Below the pieces are notes generated by a model. It did no database searches, was not told where the DNA came from, and was given only the letters and a program-made list of their open reading frames with translations. A stretch of DNA of 9,431 nucleotides from Variovorax sp. (GTDB lineage Bacteria > Pseudomonadota > Gammaproteobacteria > Burkholderiales > Burkholderiaceae_C), in NCBI GenBank assembly GCA_028292835.1, contig JAQGLP010000223.1, forward strand, positions 1 through 9,431. The letters run 5' to 3'. Numbering within the stretch: the first letter of the stretch is position 1; each line of letters starts with the position of its first letter. This document shows, in pieces, positions 1 to 7,896 of this stretch. The position numbers and the translations under genes were made by a program.

Positions 1-1
1 G

Positions 2-214
2 GCGGTGCGCGAGGTGCTGGCCCGGGCGGTCGAGCGCGGCGGCAGCACGCTGCGCGACTTTGCCGGCGTCGATGGGCAGAGCGGCCATTTCCAGCTCGAA
101 GCCAGCGTCTACGGCCGTGCCGGCGAGCCCTGTCGCGTGTGCGCGACGCCGATTCGCCAGATCCGGCAGGGGCAGCGATCAACTTTCTTTTGCCCGCGCT
201 GCCAGAAGTACTGA
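2..214 (+). CDS. mutM: Formamidopyrimidine-DNA glycosylase (Fpg/MutM), C-terminal part, truncated by window edge
   Basis: The reading frame is open from the first bases of the window and ends at TGA 212-214, so only about the last 70 residues are present. The visible part carries the GGSTLRDF segment typical of the Fpg helix-two-turn-helix region. It ends in a zinc finger with Cys-x2-Cys-x16-Cys-x2-Cys spacing (CRVC and CPRC), the DNA-binding finger of this family. Known of the family: bifunctional glycosylase/AP lyase that removes 8-oxoguanine and ring-opened purines from DNA opposite cytosine. The catalytic N-terminal proline lies upstream and cannot be checked. A GTG at position 5 is an internal valine, not a start. 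The partner enzyme mutY lies one gene downstream on the same strand. Confidence 0.93.
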   Translation, partial: AVREVLARAVERGGSTLRDFAGVDGQSGHFQLEASVYGRAGEPCRVCATPIRQIRQGQRSTFFCPRCQKY

Positions 215-236
215 AAAAGACCACGCGCGCGTCTGA

Positions 237-261
237 TTGCCAGTGAGACGAATGCTATATT
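237..261 (+). promoter_or_regulatory. Possible extended -10 promoter for the dynamin-like gene
   Basis: TGCTATATT at 253-261 fits the extended -10 pattern TGnTATAAT with one mismatch. TTGCCA at 237-242 resembles a -35 box, but the 13-nt spacer is too short, so an extended -10 promoter without a working -35 is the better reading. Transcription would begin near 268 and give a leader of about 20 nt before the TTG start. The 72-nt gap after mutM shows no obvious terminator, so read-through from mutM is also possible. This is inference from motif matching only. Confidence 0.35.
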
Positions 262-286
262 TTTGTGAACTCTTCACGGATATCCA

Positions 287-2248
287 TTGAGCCGCTCTTT
301 CAATCAGCAATTCGACCAGCATGGCGCCTGGCGCCGCGGTTTTGCCCATCGCCTCCAGTGGCTCGGAAAATGGCTCGGCGAACATGACCTGCTCGACCAG
401 GCAGTGGCCGACCGGCTCAAGGAACTCGAAGTCCAGATGCGCACCAGCAAGGTCATGGTGGCGTTCGTGGCGGAATTCTCCCGCGGCAAGTCGGAACTCA
501 TCAACGCCATCTTCTTCGCCGGCTACGGCCGGCGCATCATGCCGGCGAGCGCCGGGCGCACCACGATGTGCCCGACCGAGCTGGGCTACGACCCCGGGTT
601 GGCGCCCAGCCTGAGGCTGCTGCCGATCGAGACGCGGCTGGATCCACATTCGCTGGCCTACTGGCGCGAGGAAACCGCGCGCTGGAGCGAAATCGCCATT
701 GACATGGACGACGCCCGGCAGCTGGCCGATGCCATGGCCAAGGTGGCCGAGGTGCGCCAGGTCTCGCTGGACGAGGCGCGGGCGCTGGGCTTCTGGAGCG
801 ACGAAGCAAACGCCGAGGACAACCCGATGCCCGACGCCCAGGGCCGCGTCGAGATTCCGCGCTGGCGCCACGCCGTGCTGAACATGCCGCACCCGCTGCT
901 GGAGCAGGGGCTGGTGATCCTCGATACGCCCGGGCTCAACGCCATCGGCGCCGAGCCCGAACTGACAGTCAGCCTCATTCCGCAGGCCCATGCGGTGGTG
1001 TTCATGCTGGGCGCCGACACGGGCGTGACCCGCTCCGACCTGGCGATCTGGCGCGAGCACCTGATCACCGAGGGGGATCCGGGTGACACGCGCATCGTCG
1101 TGCTCAACAAGATCGACACACTGTGGGACGCGCTGAGCACGCCCGCGCAAATCGATGCCCAGATCGAGCGCCAGCGTGCCATTTCGGCCGAGTTGCTGGG
1201 GATGCCGTTGTCGCGGGTGCTGCCGGTCTCGGCGCAAAAGGGCCTGCAGGGCAAGATCGGCCGCGACGCCGCGCTGATGGAAGCCAGCCGCCTGCAGGAA
1301 CTCGAAGCCGCGCTGGGCAAGGGCATCCTCGGGCAGCGCGAGACCATGCTGCGCCTGGCGGTGGAGGCGGGCGTCGGCAACCTGCGGGCGGCCGCGGCGC
1401 GCATCCTGCAGGTGCGCCAGCGCGATCTGGCCGAGCAGGCGCTCGAACTGCAGGGCCTGCGAGGAAAGAACGTGTCCGTGGTCCGCCACATGCGCGCCCG
1501 CATCGAACAGGAAGAAGCCGAATTCGAAGGCTGCAGTCCGCGCATCGCCGCCTTGCGCTCTATTCAGGGCAAGCTGCTGCGTGACGTCTACGCCGTGCTC
1601 GGCGGCACCGCGCTGAAGGGCGACATGGAGCGGCTGGCGGCGGCGCTCAAGCGTCCGGGCATCAAGCTCAGCGTGCGCAAGGTGTATGGCGAGACCTTCG
1701 AGGCGCTGCGCCACAACCTGCGCGAGGTGCAGGCCACGGCGGCGGAAATCCAGTCGATGCTGCACGCGACGTTTCGCCAGCTCAACGCGGAATTCGCCTT
1801 CACGCTGCAGGCGCCGGCCGAGCCCGACCTGTCGGGCTTCGAAACCCAGTTAAGCCAGATCGAGCAAAGTCACGCCCAGTACCTGGGCGTGACCAACATG
1901 CTCAAACTGGCGCAGCCCGAATTCTGCGACAAGCTGGTGCGCGCGCTGGCCAGCCGGCTGCGGGTGGTGAACGAGGGCGCCATGGCACAACTCGAAGCGT
2001 GGAGCAAGGAAGCCATCGCCCAGCTGCACACCCAGTTCAAGGAGCGGCGGCGCAACTTCGAGAAACGCATCGAGGCGGTCGAGCGCGTGCAGTCGGCCAC
2101 CGGCACGCTGGACGAACGACTGGCGGAATTCACGGCGCACGAGGCCGCGCTGGCGGAGCTTGACGGGCAGTTGCGCGACCTGACCTCGATGCTGACCACG
2201 CGCGAAGGGCCCAGCGCCGCCATCCCCGGCGAGCTCAGTGTCGCCTGA
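287..2248 (+). CDS. Dynamin-like GTPase (dynamin family protein)
   Basis: This is a 653-residue large GTPase. The N-terminal G domain shows the P-loop AEFSRGKS at residues 62-69 (first position Ala instead of Gly), a G2 threonine in RTTMCPT at about 91-97, DTPG at 213-216 and NKID at 274-277. The second half is charged and predicted helical, with coiled-coil-like stretches around 390-430 and 570-640, as in the stalk of bacterial dynamin-like proteins. Family members bind membranes or oligomerise on GTP binding; the job of this branch is unknown to me. No signal peptide or clear membrane segment is seen. I chose TTG 287 because an in-frame TGA at 266-268 blocks earlier starts and the N-terminus (SFNQQF...GAWRR) looks like that of relatives. 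A weak GGA precedes it. It sits between mutM and mutY and overlaps mutY by 11 nt. Confidence 0.9.
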   Translation: MSRSFNQQFDQHGAWRRGFAHRLQWLGKWLGEHDLLDQAVADRLKELEVQMRTSKVMVAFVAEFSRGKSELINAIFFAGYGRRIMPASAGRTTMCPTELGYDPGLAPSLRLLPIETRLDPHSLAYWREETARWSEIAIDMDDARQLADAMAKVAEVRQVSLDEARALGFWSDEANAEDNPMPDAQGRVEIPRWRHAVLNMPHPLLEQGLVILDTPGLNAIGAEPELTVSLIPQAHAVVFMLGADTGVTRSDLAIWREHLITEGDPGDTRIVVLNKIDTLWDALSTPAQIDAQIERQRAISAELLGMPLSRVLPVSAQKGLQGKIGRDAALMEASRLQELEAALGKGILGQRETMLRLAVEAGVGNLRAAAARILQVRQRDLAEQALELQGLRGKNVSVVRHMRARIEQEEAEFEGCSPRIAALRSIQGKLLRDVYAVLGGTALKGDMERLAAALKRPGIKLSVRKVYGETFEALRHNLREVQATAAEIQSMLHATFRQLNAEFAFTLQAPAEPDLSGFETQLSQIEQSHAQYLGVTNMLKLAQPEFCDKLVRALASRLRVVNEGAMAQLEAWSKEAIAQLHTQFKERRRNFEKRIEAVERVQSATGTLDERLAEFTAHEAALAELDGQLRDLTSMLTTREGPSAAIPGELSVA

Positions 2249-3311
2249 GACGCCGCAAGCGCAATCCGCTGCGCTGTTGCCGGTATTTGCCGGCCGCATC
2301 GTCCTGTGGCAGCGCACTCATGGGCGCAGCACCCTGCCTTGGCAAAACACGCACGACCCGTACCGTGTGTGGCTCTCGGAGGTCATGTTGCAGCAGACCC
2401 AGGTCGCGACGGTGCTGGGCTACTTCGACCGGTTCATCGCACGGTTTCCGACGGTCGCGGCGCTGGCCGCCGCCGCCCAGGACGACGTGCTGGCGCTGTG
2501 GAGCGGCCTGGGTTACTACAGCCGGGCGCGCAACATGCACCGCTGCGCCCAGGACGTGATGACGCGCTTCGGCGGCGCGTTTCCACAATGCGCCGCGGAT
2601 CTGGCGACGCTGCCCGGCATCGGCCGCTCGACCGCCGCGGCCATCGCAGCGTTCTGCTTCGGCGAGCGCGCGGCGATCCTCGACGGCAACGTCAAGCGCG
2701 TGCTGACGCGGGTGATGGGCTTCGCGGGCGACCTGTCGATGGCGGCCAGCGAGCGTGAACTGTGGGGCAGGGCGGAAGCACTGCTGCCCGCGGCGAACCG
2801 GCCCGAAGACATTCGCCGCTACACCCAGGGCGTGATGGACCTGGGCGCCACCGTGTGCCTGCCGCGCAGGCCCAGCTGCATCCTCTGCCCGGTCGCCGAC
2901 GTGTGCGCCGGACGCATCGAAGGCGCCCCCGAACGCTACCCCGTCAAAACCCGCAAGCTCCGGCGCGGCGCGGAATCGCTCTGGATGCTCCATGCAACGG
3001 ACGACCGTGGCCGGGTCTGGCTCGAAAAGCGCCCGGACCAGGGGATCTGGGCGGGACTTCATGCGCTGCCGGTGTACCCGAGCCGCGCCGCGCTGCTGGA
3101 GGCGCTGGCCTCGACAACGCATGCCGCGCCACGCGACGAGGCGGCGTTCACCCACGCGCTGACGCACAAGGACCTGCACCTGCACCCGGTGGAGGTGCGC
3201 TGCGTGGCCAGCCCCACGCTGGCAACCCAGGGCCGCTGGGTGGCGCCGTGCGAGTGGCCCGCGCTGGGCCTGCCGGCTCCCATGCGCAAGCTGCTGGAAC
3301 GCAGCGCCTGA
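2238..3311 (+). CDS. mutY: Adenine DNA glycosylase MutY (A/G-specific)
   Basis: MutY removes adenine mispaired with 8-oxoguanine or guanine, the last line of the GO repair system. The 357-residue product has the expected order: LPWQ at 33-36, then SEVMLQQTQV with the catalytic glutamate E48 (E37 of the E. coli enzyme). The helix-hairpin-helix LPGIGRSTAAAI follows at 125-136, with catalytic aspartate D149 in LDGNVKRVL. A [4Fe-4S] loop has cysteines 207, 214, 217 and 223 (C-x6-C-x2-C-x5-C). From about residue 240 comes the NUDIX-like 8-oxoG recognition domain (LWMLHATDD, then FTHALTHKDLHLHPVEV). Length is normal (E. coli 350). The GTG start lies inside the end of the GTPase gene, 11 nt overlap, suggesting translational coupling; a weak GGCGAG lies 4 nt before it. 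The stop touches that of rapZ on the other strand. Confidence 0.97.
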   Translation: MSPETPQAQSAALLPVFAGRIVLWQRTHGRSTLPWQNTHDPYRVWLSEVMLQQTQVATVLGYFDRFIARFPTVAALAAAAQDDVLALWSGLGYYSRARNMHRCAQDVMTRFGGAFPQCAADLATLPGIGRSTAAAIAAFCFGERAAILDGNVKRVLTRVMGFAGDLSMAASERELWGRAEALLPAANRPEDIRRYTQGVMDLGATVCLPRRPSCILCPVADVCAGRIEGAPERYPVKTRKLRRGAESLWMLHATDDRGRVWLEKRPDQGIWAGLHALPVYPSRAALLEALASTTHAAPRDEAAFTHALTHKDLHLHPVEVRCVASPTLATQGRWVAPCEWPALGLPAPMRKLLERSA

Positions 3312-4187
3312 TCAGCTCCCTTCGAGCTCGCGGTGCCGCTTCAGCGCGGCCCAGCGCGCGCCGAAGCCGCGCGCCAGTTGCTCGACCAGGAACACCGAGC
3401 GGTGCTGTCCGCCCGTGCAGCCGATCGCCACCGTCACATAGCTGCGATGGTCACCGGCCAGAGCGTCCAGCCATCGGTCCAGAAACCGTGCGATGTCGTC
3501 GTGCATGCGCGCCACATCGTCCTTGCCGCGCAGCCAGTCGATCACGGGCTGGTCGCGGCCGGTCAGCGCGCGCAACGCCGGCTCGTAATGCGGGTTGGGC
3601 AGCATGCGCACGTCGAACACATAGTCGGCGTCGAGCGGCACCCCCCGCTTGAAGGCGAAGGACTCGAACACCAGCGTGAGCGCGCTCTGGGGCGCGGAGA
3701 TCAGCGCCTTGACATAGCTCTGCAGCTGCGCCGGTCGAATGATGCTGGTGTCGATCACATCGGCGCCGTCGCGCAGCTCGGCCAGCAGCTCGCGTTCCAG
3801 CTCGATCGCCTGGATCAGCGCCCTTTGCTGCTCCGGAAGGCCGGTGCGCGCTTCGTCCAGGGACAGCGGATGACGCCGACGCGTTTCGGAGTAGCGGCGT
3901 ACCAGGGCGTCGGTGGTCGCATCCAGGAAAAGCGAGCGCAGCTCGAGGCCGTCGCGCCGCAGTTCCTCCAGCTGGTGCGGCACCAGCGGCAACGAGCCAC
4001 CGCTGCGCACATCCATCGCGATGGCCACCCGCTGGGTCTGGCACTGCCGCTGCAAGGCAATGAAGGGCGTGAGCAGTTCGGGCGGCAGGTTGTCGACACA
4101 GTAGAAGCCGGCGTCTTCGAGCGCGTGGAGCGCCACCGACTTGCCGGAACCGGACATGCCGGTGATCAGCACCAGTTCCAGGCTCAC
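3312..4187 (-). CDS. rapZ: RapZ/YvcJ family nucleotide-binding protein (RNase adapter)
   Basis: The 291-residue product is full length for the family (E. coli RapZ 284). It has a Walker A motif GMSGSGKS at residues 10-17, the family segment FYCVDNLPPELL at 28-39, AMDVRSGG near 57-64 and the signature RRYSETRRRHPL at 97-108. The C-terminal domain holds IGCTGGQHRSV at about 255-265, a phosphate- or nucleotide-binding loop. In E. coli RapZ delivers the small RNA GlmZ to RNase E and controls glucosamine-6-phosphate synthesis; whether this holds in betaproteobacteria is not known to me. In E. coli it sits in the rpoN operon, whereas here it is the last gene after nadK and recN. The GTG start is within GTGA, overlapping the recN TGA by 4 nt, and has a strong AAGGAG (4194-4199) 6 nt upstream. 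Confidence 0.96.
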   Translation of the reverse strand: MSLELVLITGMSGSGKSVALHALEDAGFYCVDNLPPELLTPFIALQRQCQTQRVAIAMDVRSGGSLPLVPHQLEELRRDGLELRSLFLDATTDALVRRYSETRRRHPLSLDEARTGLPEQQRALIQAIELERELLAELRDGADVIDTSIIRPAQLQSYVKALISAPQSALTLVFESFAFKRGVPLDADYVFDVRMLPNPHYEPALRALTGRDQPVIDWLRGKDDVARMHDDIARFLDRWLDALAGDHRSYVTVAIGCTGGQHRSVFLVEQLARGFGARWAALKRHRELEGS

Positions 4188-5863
4188 TGGGCACTCCTTG
4201 CCGGAAGGTCGAGCATTTCACGCGCATGGGCCAGCGTGGTCTTCGAAATTCTTTCGCCGCCGAGCATGCGCGCGACCTCGCGGGTACGCTCGTCCCCGGC
4301 CAGCGGGGCCACGCTGCTTTCGGTGCGTGGACCGTCGGCGCCGGGCTGCGCGGTTTCGCGCTTGACGACCACCAGGTGGTGGTCGGCGCAGGCGGCCACC
4401 TGCGGCAGGTGGGTGACTGCCAGCACCTGCCGGTCGCGGCCCAGCTGGCGCATCAGACGCCCCACGGTTTCGGCGACCGCGCCGCCGACGCCCGCATCCA
4501 CCTCGTCGAAGATCAGCGTCTGGGCCTGACCGAGCTGGCTGGTGGTGACCGCGATGGCCAGCGCGATGCGCGAGAGTTCGCCGCCGGAGGCCACCTTGGC
4601 GATCGGGCGCGGGGTGCTGCCGGCATGGCCGCTGACCAGGAAGACCACCTCTTCCAGGCCACTGCGGGAGGGCTGAGCCAATGGCTGCAGCGCGACCTCG
4701 AAGCGCCCGCCTTTCATGCCGAGTGCCTGCATTGCCTGGGTCACGGAGCGCGCGAGGCGCGGTGCCGCCTCGCGCCGGGCCTTGCCGAGCGTCTGGGCCT
4801 CGGCCAGGTAGTGCTGCTGCGAGGCCTGCTCGGCGCGCTGGAGCGCCTCCAGGTCGCTCGCTGCGTCCAGCGCGAGCAACTCTGCCTGCCATCCGTCCAG
4901 CAAGGCCGGCAGTTCGGCCGGCGGCCGCTTGTAGCGGCGCGCCAGCGAAATCCACAGGCCCATGCGCTCGTCGAGTTCCGCGAGCCGCTGCGGGTCCGTG
5001 TCGGAGCGCCGCAGGTAGGCATGCAGCGAGTGCGCGGCGTCGGAAGCCTGGGCGAGGCTGGCGTTCAGCACCGCCGCCAGTTCGGTGAACTCGGGCTCGA
5101 CGTGCTCCGCGTTCTGCAGCAGCGTCTCCGCCCGGCCCAGCGCCGGCAAGGCGCCACGGTCGTCGTCTTCAAGCGCCTGGCAGGCGCCCTCGGCAGCTTC
5201 GATCAGCATTTGCGCGTTCGAAATGCGGGTGTGGCTGGCCGAGAGTTCATCCCACTCGTCGGCGCCGGGCGCGAGCTTCATGACCTCCGCGATCTGCCAC
5301 TGCAGCCGCTCGCGCTCGCGCTGCAGCGAGCCTTGCGCCGAGCGCGCCCGCTCCAGGGTGTCGAGCGCCTGCCGCCAAGCCTGCCAAGCGGCGCCCAGGG
5401 TGTCGCCCGCAACGCCGGCGTAGGCGTCGAGCAGGCCGCGCACCGAGTCGGGCCGCGTCAGGCTTTGCCAGGCATGCTGGCCGTGAATGTCGAGCAGCAT
5501 GTCGCCGAGCTCGCGCAACTGGGTGGCCGTGGCGGCGCTGCCGTTGATCCAGCCGCGGCTGCGTCCCTGCAGATCGACGGTGCGGCGCAACAGGAGCGAC
5601 TCCGCGACCTCGAAGCCACCCTGGTCAAGCCATTGCGCGACGGCGTCGGCGCTGTCGAACTCGGCGCTGACTTCGAGCCGCTCGGCGCCTTCGCGCACCG
5701 CGCCCGCTTCGGCCCGACTGCCCAGCGCAAGCTGCAGCGCGCCGATGAGGATGGACTTGCCGGCGCCGGTTTCGCCGGTCAGCACCGTGAAGCCGCAGGA
5801 AAGGTCGAGTTCGAGCGCACGCACGATCACGAAATCGCGCAACGCGATGCGTCGCAGCGCCAT
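4184..5863 (-). CDS. recN: DNA repair protein RecN (SMC-like ATPase)
   Basis: RecN is an SMC-like ATPase that acts early in double-strand break repair, holding DNA ends or sister chromatids together. The 559-residue protein (E. coli 553) begins MALRRIALRDFVIV. Walker A GETGAGKS spans 30-37, a long coiled-coil middle follows at about 150-370, then the ABC signature SGGE at 426-429. Walker B TLIFDE spans 449-454, followed by the D-loop VDAGVGG and the H-loop VTHLPQV with H485. The frame is open much further upstream, but I set the start at ATG 5863-5861. There the family N-terminus begins, and a strong AAGGAGG (5873-5879) lies 9 nt before it inside the end of nadK. nadK ends 2 nt upstream and rapZ overlaps its stop. 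In E. coli recN is a separate LexA-controlled gene next to nadK; I recognised no LexA box here. Confidence 0.97.
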   Translation of the reverse strand: MALRRIALRDFVIVRALELDLSCGFTVLTGETGAGKSILIGALQLALGSRAEAGAVREGAERLEVSAEFDSADAVAQWLDQGGFEVAESLLLRRTVDLQGRSRGWINGSAATATQLRELGDMLLDIHGQHAWQSLTRPDSVRGLLDAYAGVAGDTLGAAWQAWRQALDTLERARSAQGSLQRERERLQWQIAEVMKLAPGADEWDELSASHTRISNAQMLIEAAEGACQALEDDDRGALPALGRAETLLQNAEHVEPEFTELAAVLNASLAQASDAAHSLHAYLRRSDTDPQRLAELDERMGLWISLARRYKRPPAELPALLDGWQAELLALDAASDLEALQRAEQASQQHYLAEAQTLGKARREAAPRLARSVTQAMQALGMKGGRFEVALQPLAQPSRSGLEEVVFLVSGHAGSTPRPIAKVASGGELSRIALAIAVTTSQLGQAQTLIFDEVDAGVGGAVAETVGRLMRQLGRDRQVLAVTHLPQVAACADHHLVVVKRETAQPGADGPRTESSVAPLAGDERTREVARMLGGERISKTTLAHAREMLDLPARSAQ

Positions 5864-5865
5864 CC

Positions 5866-6762
5866 TCAAGACCCTCCTTCGTTCCAGTGGAGTTTCTTGC
5901 GCAGCGTGTCGAAGTAGCTCCAGCCCGCCGGATGCAAAAAACGCACCTCGAATTCGGAGCGTCGCACCACGATGCGGTCGCCATGGGCCAGCGAAGCCAG
6001 CGATTGCATGTCGAAGTTGGCGCTGGCTTCGCGGTCGGACACCAGTTCGATCGAGATCTCGTCGGTATCGGCCAGGACGACCGGGCGGTTCGAGAGGGTG
6101 TGCGGCGCGATCGGCACCAGCACCCAGCCGGGAATCGAAGGGTGCAGCAGCGGTCCGCCCGCCGACAGCGCGTACGCGGTCGATCCGGTGGGCGAGGCAA
6201 TGATCAGGCCGTCGGCGCGCTGGTTGGCGATCAGGTGGCCTCCGACCGACACGCGCAGCTCGACCATGCCCGAGGTGGCGCCGCGGTTGACCACGACATC
6301 GTTCATGGCCAGCGCGTCGAACACGCATTCGTCGCCCCGCATGACCTGGGCGCGCATCAGGCTGCGGCGGTCTTCCTCGTAGGCGCCGGCCAGCATGGGC
6401 GTCAGGGTGGCCTGGTAGTTCTCCAGCGGGATGTCGGTGATGAAGCCCAGGCGCCCGTGGTTGATGCCGATCAGCGGGACGCCGTGGCAGGCCAGCTGGC
6501 GCCCGATGCCCAGCATGGTGCCGTCGCCGCCGACCACCAGGCCCAGGTCGCAGTGCCGGCCGATTTCCTCGACCGTCAGTACGGGCCGGTGGCCGCAGAC
6601 CTGCGGGTCGCTCGCCGATTGACCGAGCGCCACCTCGCAGCCCTGGCTTTCGAGGAAAACGGCGATCCCTTCCATCGTTTCCTGCAGGGCCGGTCCCTGG
6701 GGGCGCACGCTGGCGCCCTGGTATCTGCCAATGAGCGCGACGCGCTGGAAGCGGGAGGTCAT
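5866..6762 (-). CDS. nadK: NAD kinase (ATP-NAD kinase)
   Basis: The enzyme phosphorylates NAD to NADP, the only de novo source of NADP in the cytoplasm. The 298-residue protein (E. coli 292) carries the diagnostic GGDGT at 78-82. The NAD-binding segment with N154-D155 (LAMNDVVVNRG) follows, then GSTAYALSAGGP at 193-204, and HPSIPG shortly after. The start ATG is fixed: an in-frame TGA (6775-6777 on the plus strand) lies 12 nt upstream, and the N-terminus TSRFQRVALIGRYQ is as expected for the family. No Shine-Dalgarno is visible before the ATG. It is the first gene of the nadK-recN-rapZ operon and is divergent from hrcA across only 28 nt, so its promoter must lie in or near the first codons of hrcA. 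Confidence 0.97.
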   Translation of the reverse strand: MTSRFQRVALIGRYQGASVRPQGPALQETMEGIAVFLESQGCEVALGQSASDPQVCGHRPVLTVEEIGRHCDLGLVVGGDGTMLGIGRQLACHGVPLIGINHGRLGFITDIPLENYQATLTPMLAGAYEEDRRSLMRAQVMRGDECVFDALAMNDVVVNRGATSGMVELRVSVGGHLIANQRADGLIIASPTGSTAYALSAGGPLLHPSIPGWVLVPIAPHTLSNRPVVLADTDEISIELVSDREASANFDMQSLASLAHGDRIVVRRSEFEVRFLHPAGWSYFDTLRKKLHWNEGGS

Positions 6763-6778
6763 TGGGAAATTACATCAC

Positions 6779-6784
6779 TAAAAT
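6779..6784 (+). promoter_or_regulatory. Possible -10 box for hrcA in the 28-nt nadK-hrcA gap
   Basis: TAAAAT at 6779-6784 matches the -10 consensus at five of six positions. Transcription would begin at about 6791, the A of the hrcA ATG, which would give a leaderless mRNA. No good -35 is found 16-18 nt upstream (the region reads AGGTCAT), so this is weak. No CIRCE inverted repeat (TTAGCACTC-N9-GAGTGCTAA) is seen here. Confidence 0.3.
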
Positions 6785-6790
6785 GAAGCG

Positions 6791-7795
6791 ATGCTCGACG
6801 ACCGCGCCAAGTTGCTGCTCAAGACACTCGTGGAGCGGTACATCGCGGAGGGCCAGCCCATCGGCTCGCGCACGCTGTCGCGCGCCTCGGGCCTGGACTT
6901 GTCGCCCGCAACCATCCGCAACGTGATGTCGGACCTGGAAGGTCTGGGGTTGATTTTCAGTCCCCACACCTCGGCCGGGCGTGTTCCGACGGCACGCGGC
7001 TATCGGCTTTTTGTGGACACCATGCTGACCGCGAAGCGCGAGGATCTCGCGCCGCCGCGCATCGCACCCGACCAGCCGCAAAAGGTGATCGCCAACGCGG
7101 CGCATCTGCTGTCCAGCCTGTCGCAGTTCGTGGGCGTGGTGCTGGCGCCGCGCCGCTCGTCGATCTTCCGGCACATCGAGTTCATGCGGCTTTCCGATCG
7201 GCGCCTGCTGGTGATCATCGTCTCGCCCGAAGGCGATGTGCAAAACCGCGTGATCTTCCCGGAAACGGATTATTCGCAGTCCCAGCTCATCGAGGCTTCC
7301 AACTACATCAACGCGCATTTCGCGGGCCTGTCGATCGAGCAGGTGCGCGACCGGCTGAAGTCGGAAATCGAGACGCTGCGCGGCGAAATCGCCTCGCTGA
7401 TGCAGGCGGCGGTGCAGGTCAGCTCCGAAGTACTGACCGAAACGCAGGACGAAGTGGTGATCGCCGGCGAACGCAACCTGCTCGCGGTAACCGATTTTTC
7501 GAGCGACATGGGCCAGCTGCGTCGCGCTTTCGAACTCTTCGAGCAGAAGGCGCAACTGATGCGGCTGCTCGACGTATCCAGCAAGGCCGAGGGCGTGCGC
7601 ATCTTCATTGGCGGCGAGAGCCAGACCGTGCCTGTCGAGGAGCTTTCGGTCGTCAGCGCCAACTACGAGGTCGATGGCGAGGTCGTGGGCCGGCTCGGCG
7701 TGATCGGCCCGACACGCATGCCGTACGACCGGATGATCCAGATCGTCGATATCACGTCGCGCCTCGTCAGCAACGCGTTGAGCCACCGGAAATAA
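6791..7795 (+). CDS. hrcA: Heat-inducible transcription repressor HrcA
   Basis: HrcA represses groESL and sometimes dnaK operons by binding CIRCE operators, and GroEL supports its folding. The 334-residue protein has the expected winged-helix N-terminus: LLLKTLVERYIAEGQPIGSR at about 8-27, then LSPATIRNVMSDLEGLGLI and SPHTSAGRVPTARGYR up to residue 72. The GAF-like core and the family C-terminus (SVVSANYEVDGEVVGRLGVI, then GPTRMPYDRMI) follow. ATG 6791 is the only sensible start: an in-frame TAA at 6779-6781 closes the frame upstream. No Shine-Dalgarno fits; GAAG at 6785-6788 is only 2 nt away. Betaproteobacteria also use sigma-32, so HrcA may regulate only part of the heat-shock set. grpE-dnaK-dnaJ are not in the window. 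Confidence 0.97.
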   Translation: MLDDRAKLLLKTLVERYIAEGQPIGSRTLSRASGLDLSPATIRNVMSDLEGLGLIFSPHTSAGRVPTARGYRLFVDTMLTAKREDLAPPRIAPDQPQKVIANAAHLLSSLSQFVGVVLAPRRSSIFRHIEFMRLSDRRLLVIIVSPEGDVQNRVIFPETDYSQSQLIEASNYINAHFAGLSIEQVRDRLKSEIETLRGEIASLMQAAVQVSSEVLTETQDEVVIAGERNLLAVTDFSSDMGQLRRAFELFEQKAQLMRLLDVSSKAEGVRIFIGGESQTVPVEELSVVSANYEVDGEVVGRLGVIGPTRMPYDRMIQIVDITSRLVSNALSHRK

Positions 7796-7849
7796 AGCAT
7801 CCGCCGGTTCGGATGGATCAATGTGGCATGCAGCGCGGGGCGGTCCTGG

Positions 7850-7870
7850 CGGCAGGGCTCGTACCTGCCG
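7850..7870 (+). other. Hairpin between hrcA and the tRNA locus
   Basis: CGGCAGG (7850-7856) and CCTGCCG (7864-7870) form a 7-bp stem with a 7-nt loop. A smaller stem, CATCCG/CGGATG (7798-7803 with 7810-7815), lies immediately after the hrcA stop. Neither is followed by a T-run, so they are not classical intrinsic terminators. They could stabilise the hrcA mRNA 3' end or act as a weak terminator. The rest of the 118-nt gap shows no gene. Confidence 0.35.
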
Positions 7871-7896
7871 GTGGATGAAGGCCGGCAACCACCTCG

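Noticed and set aside
179..1765. A 528-residue minus-strand open frame opposite the dynamin-like gene
   Set aside because: It mirrors the GTPase codons, its product is rich in Arg, His, Gln and Ala with no family motif, and long antisense frames are common at this GC level. The GTPase has all its G motifs.
4226..5917. A 563-residue plus-strand open frame opposite recN, and a 398-residue one opposite rapZ (3333-4529)
   Set aside because: Both are antisense shadows of genes with complete catalytic motifs, have low-complexity Arg/Ala/Gln/His composition and no recognisable domain.
5864..6328. The 155-codon upstream extension of the recN frame
   Set aside because: It overlaps nadK in another frame. 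The family N-terminus begins at the ATG at 5863 with a strong AAGGAGG at the right distance.
6763..6790. A CIRCE operator for HrcA autoregulation
   Set aside because: The gap has no TTAGCACTC/GAGTGCTAA inverted repeat or a recognisable degenerate form.
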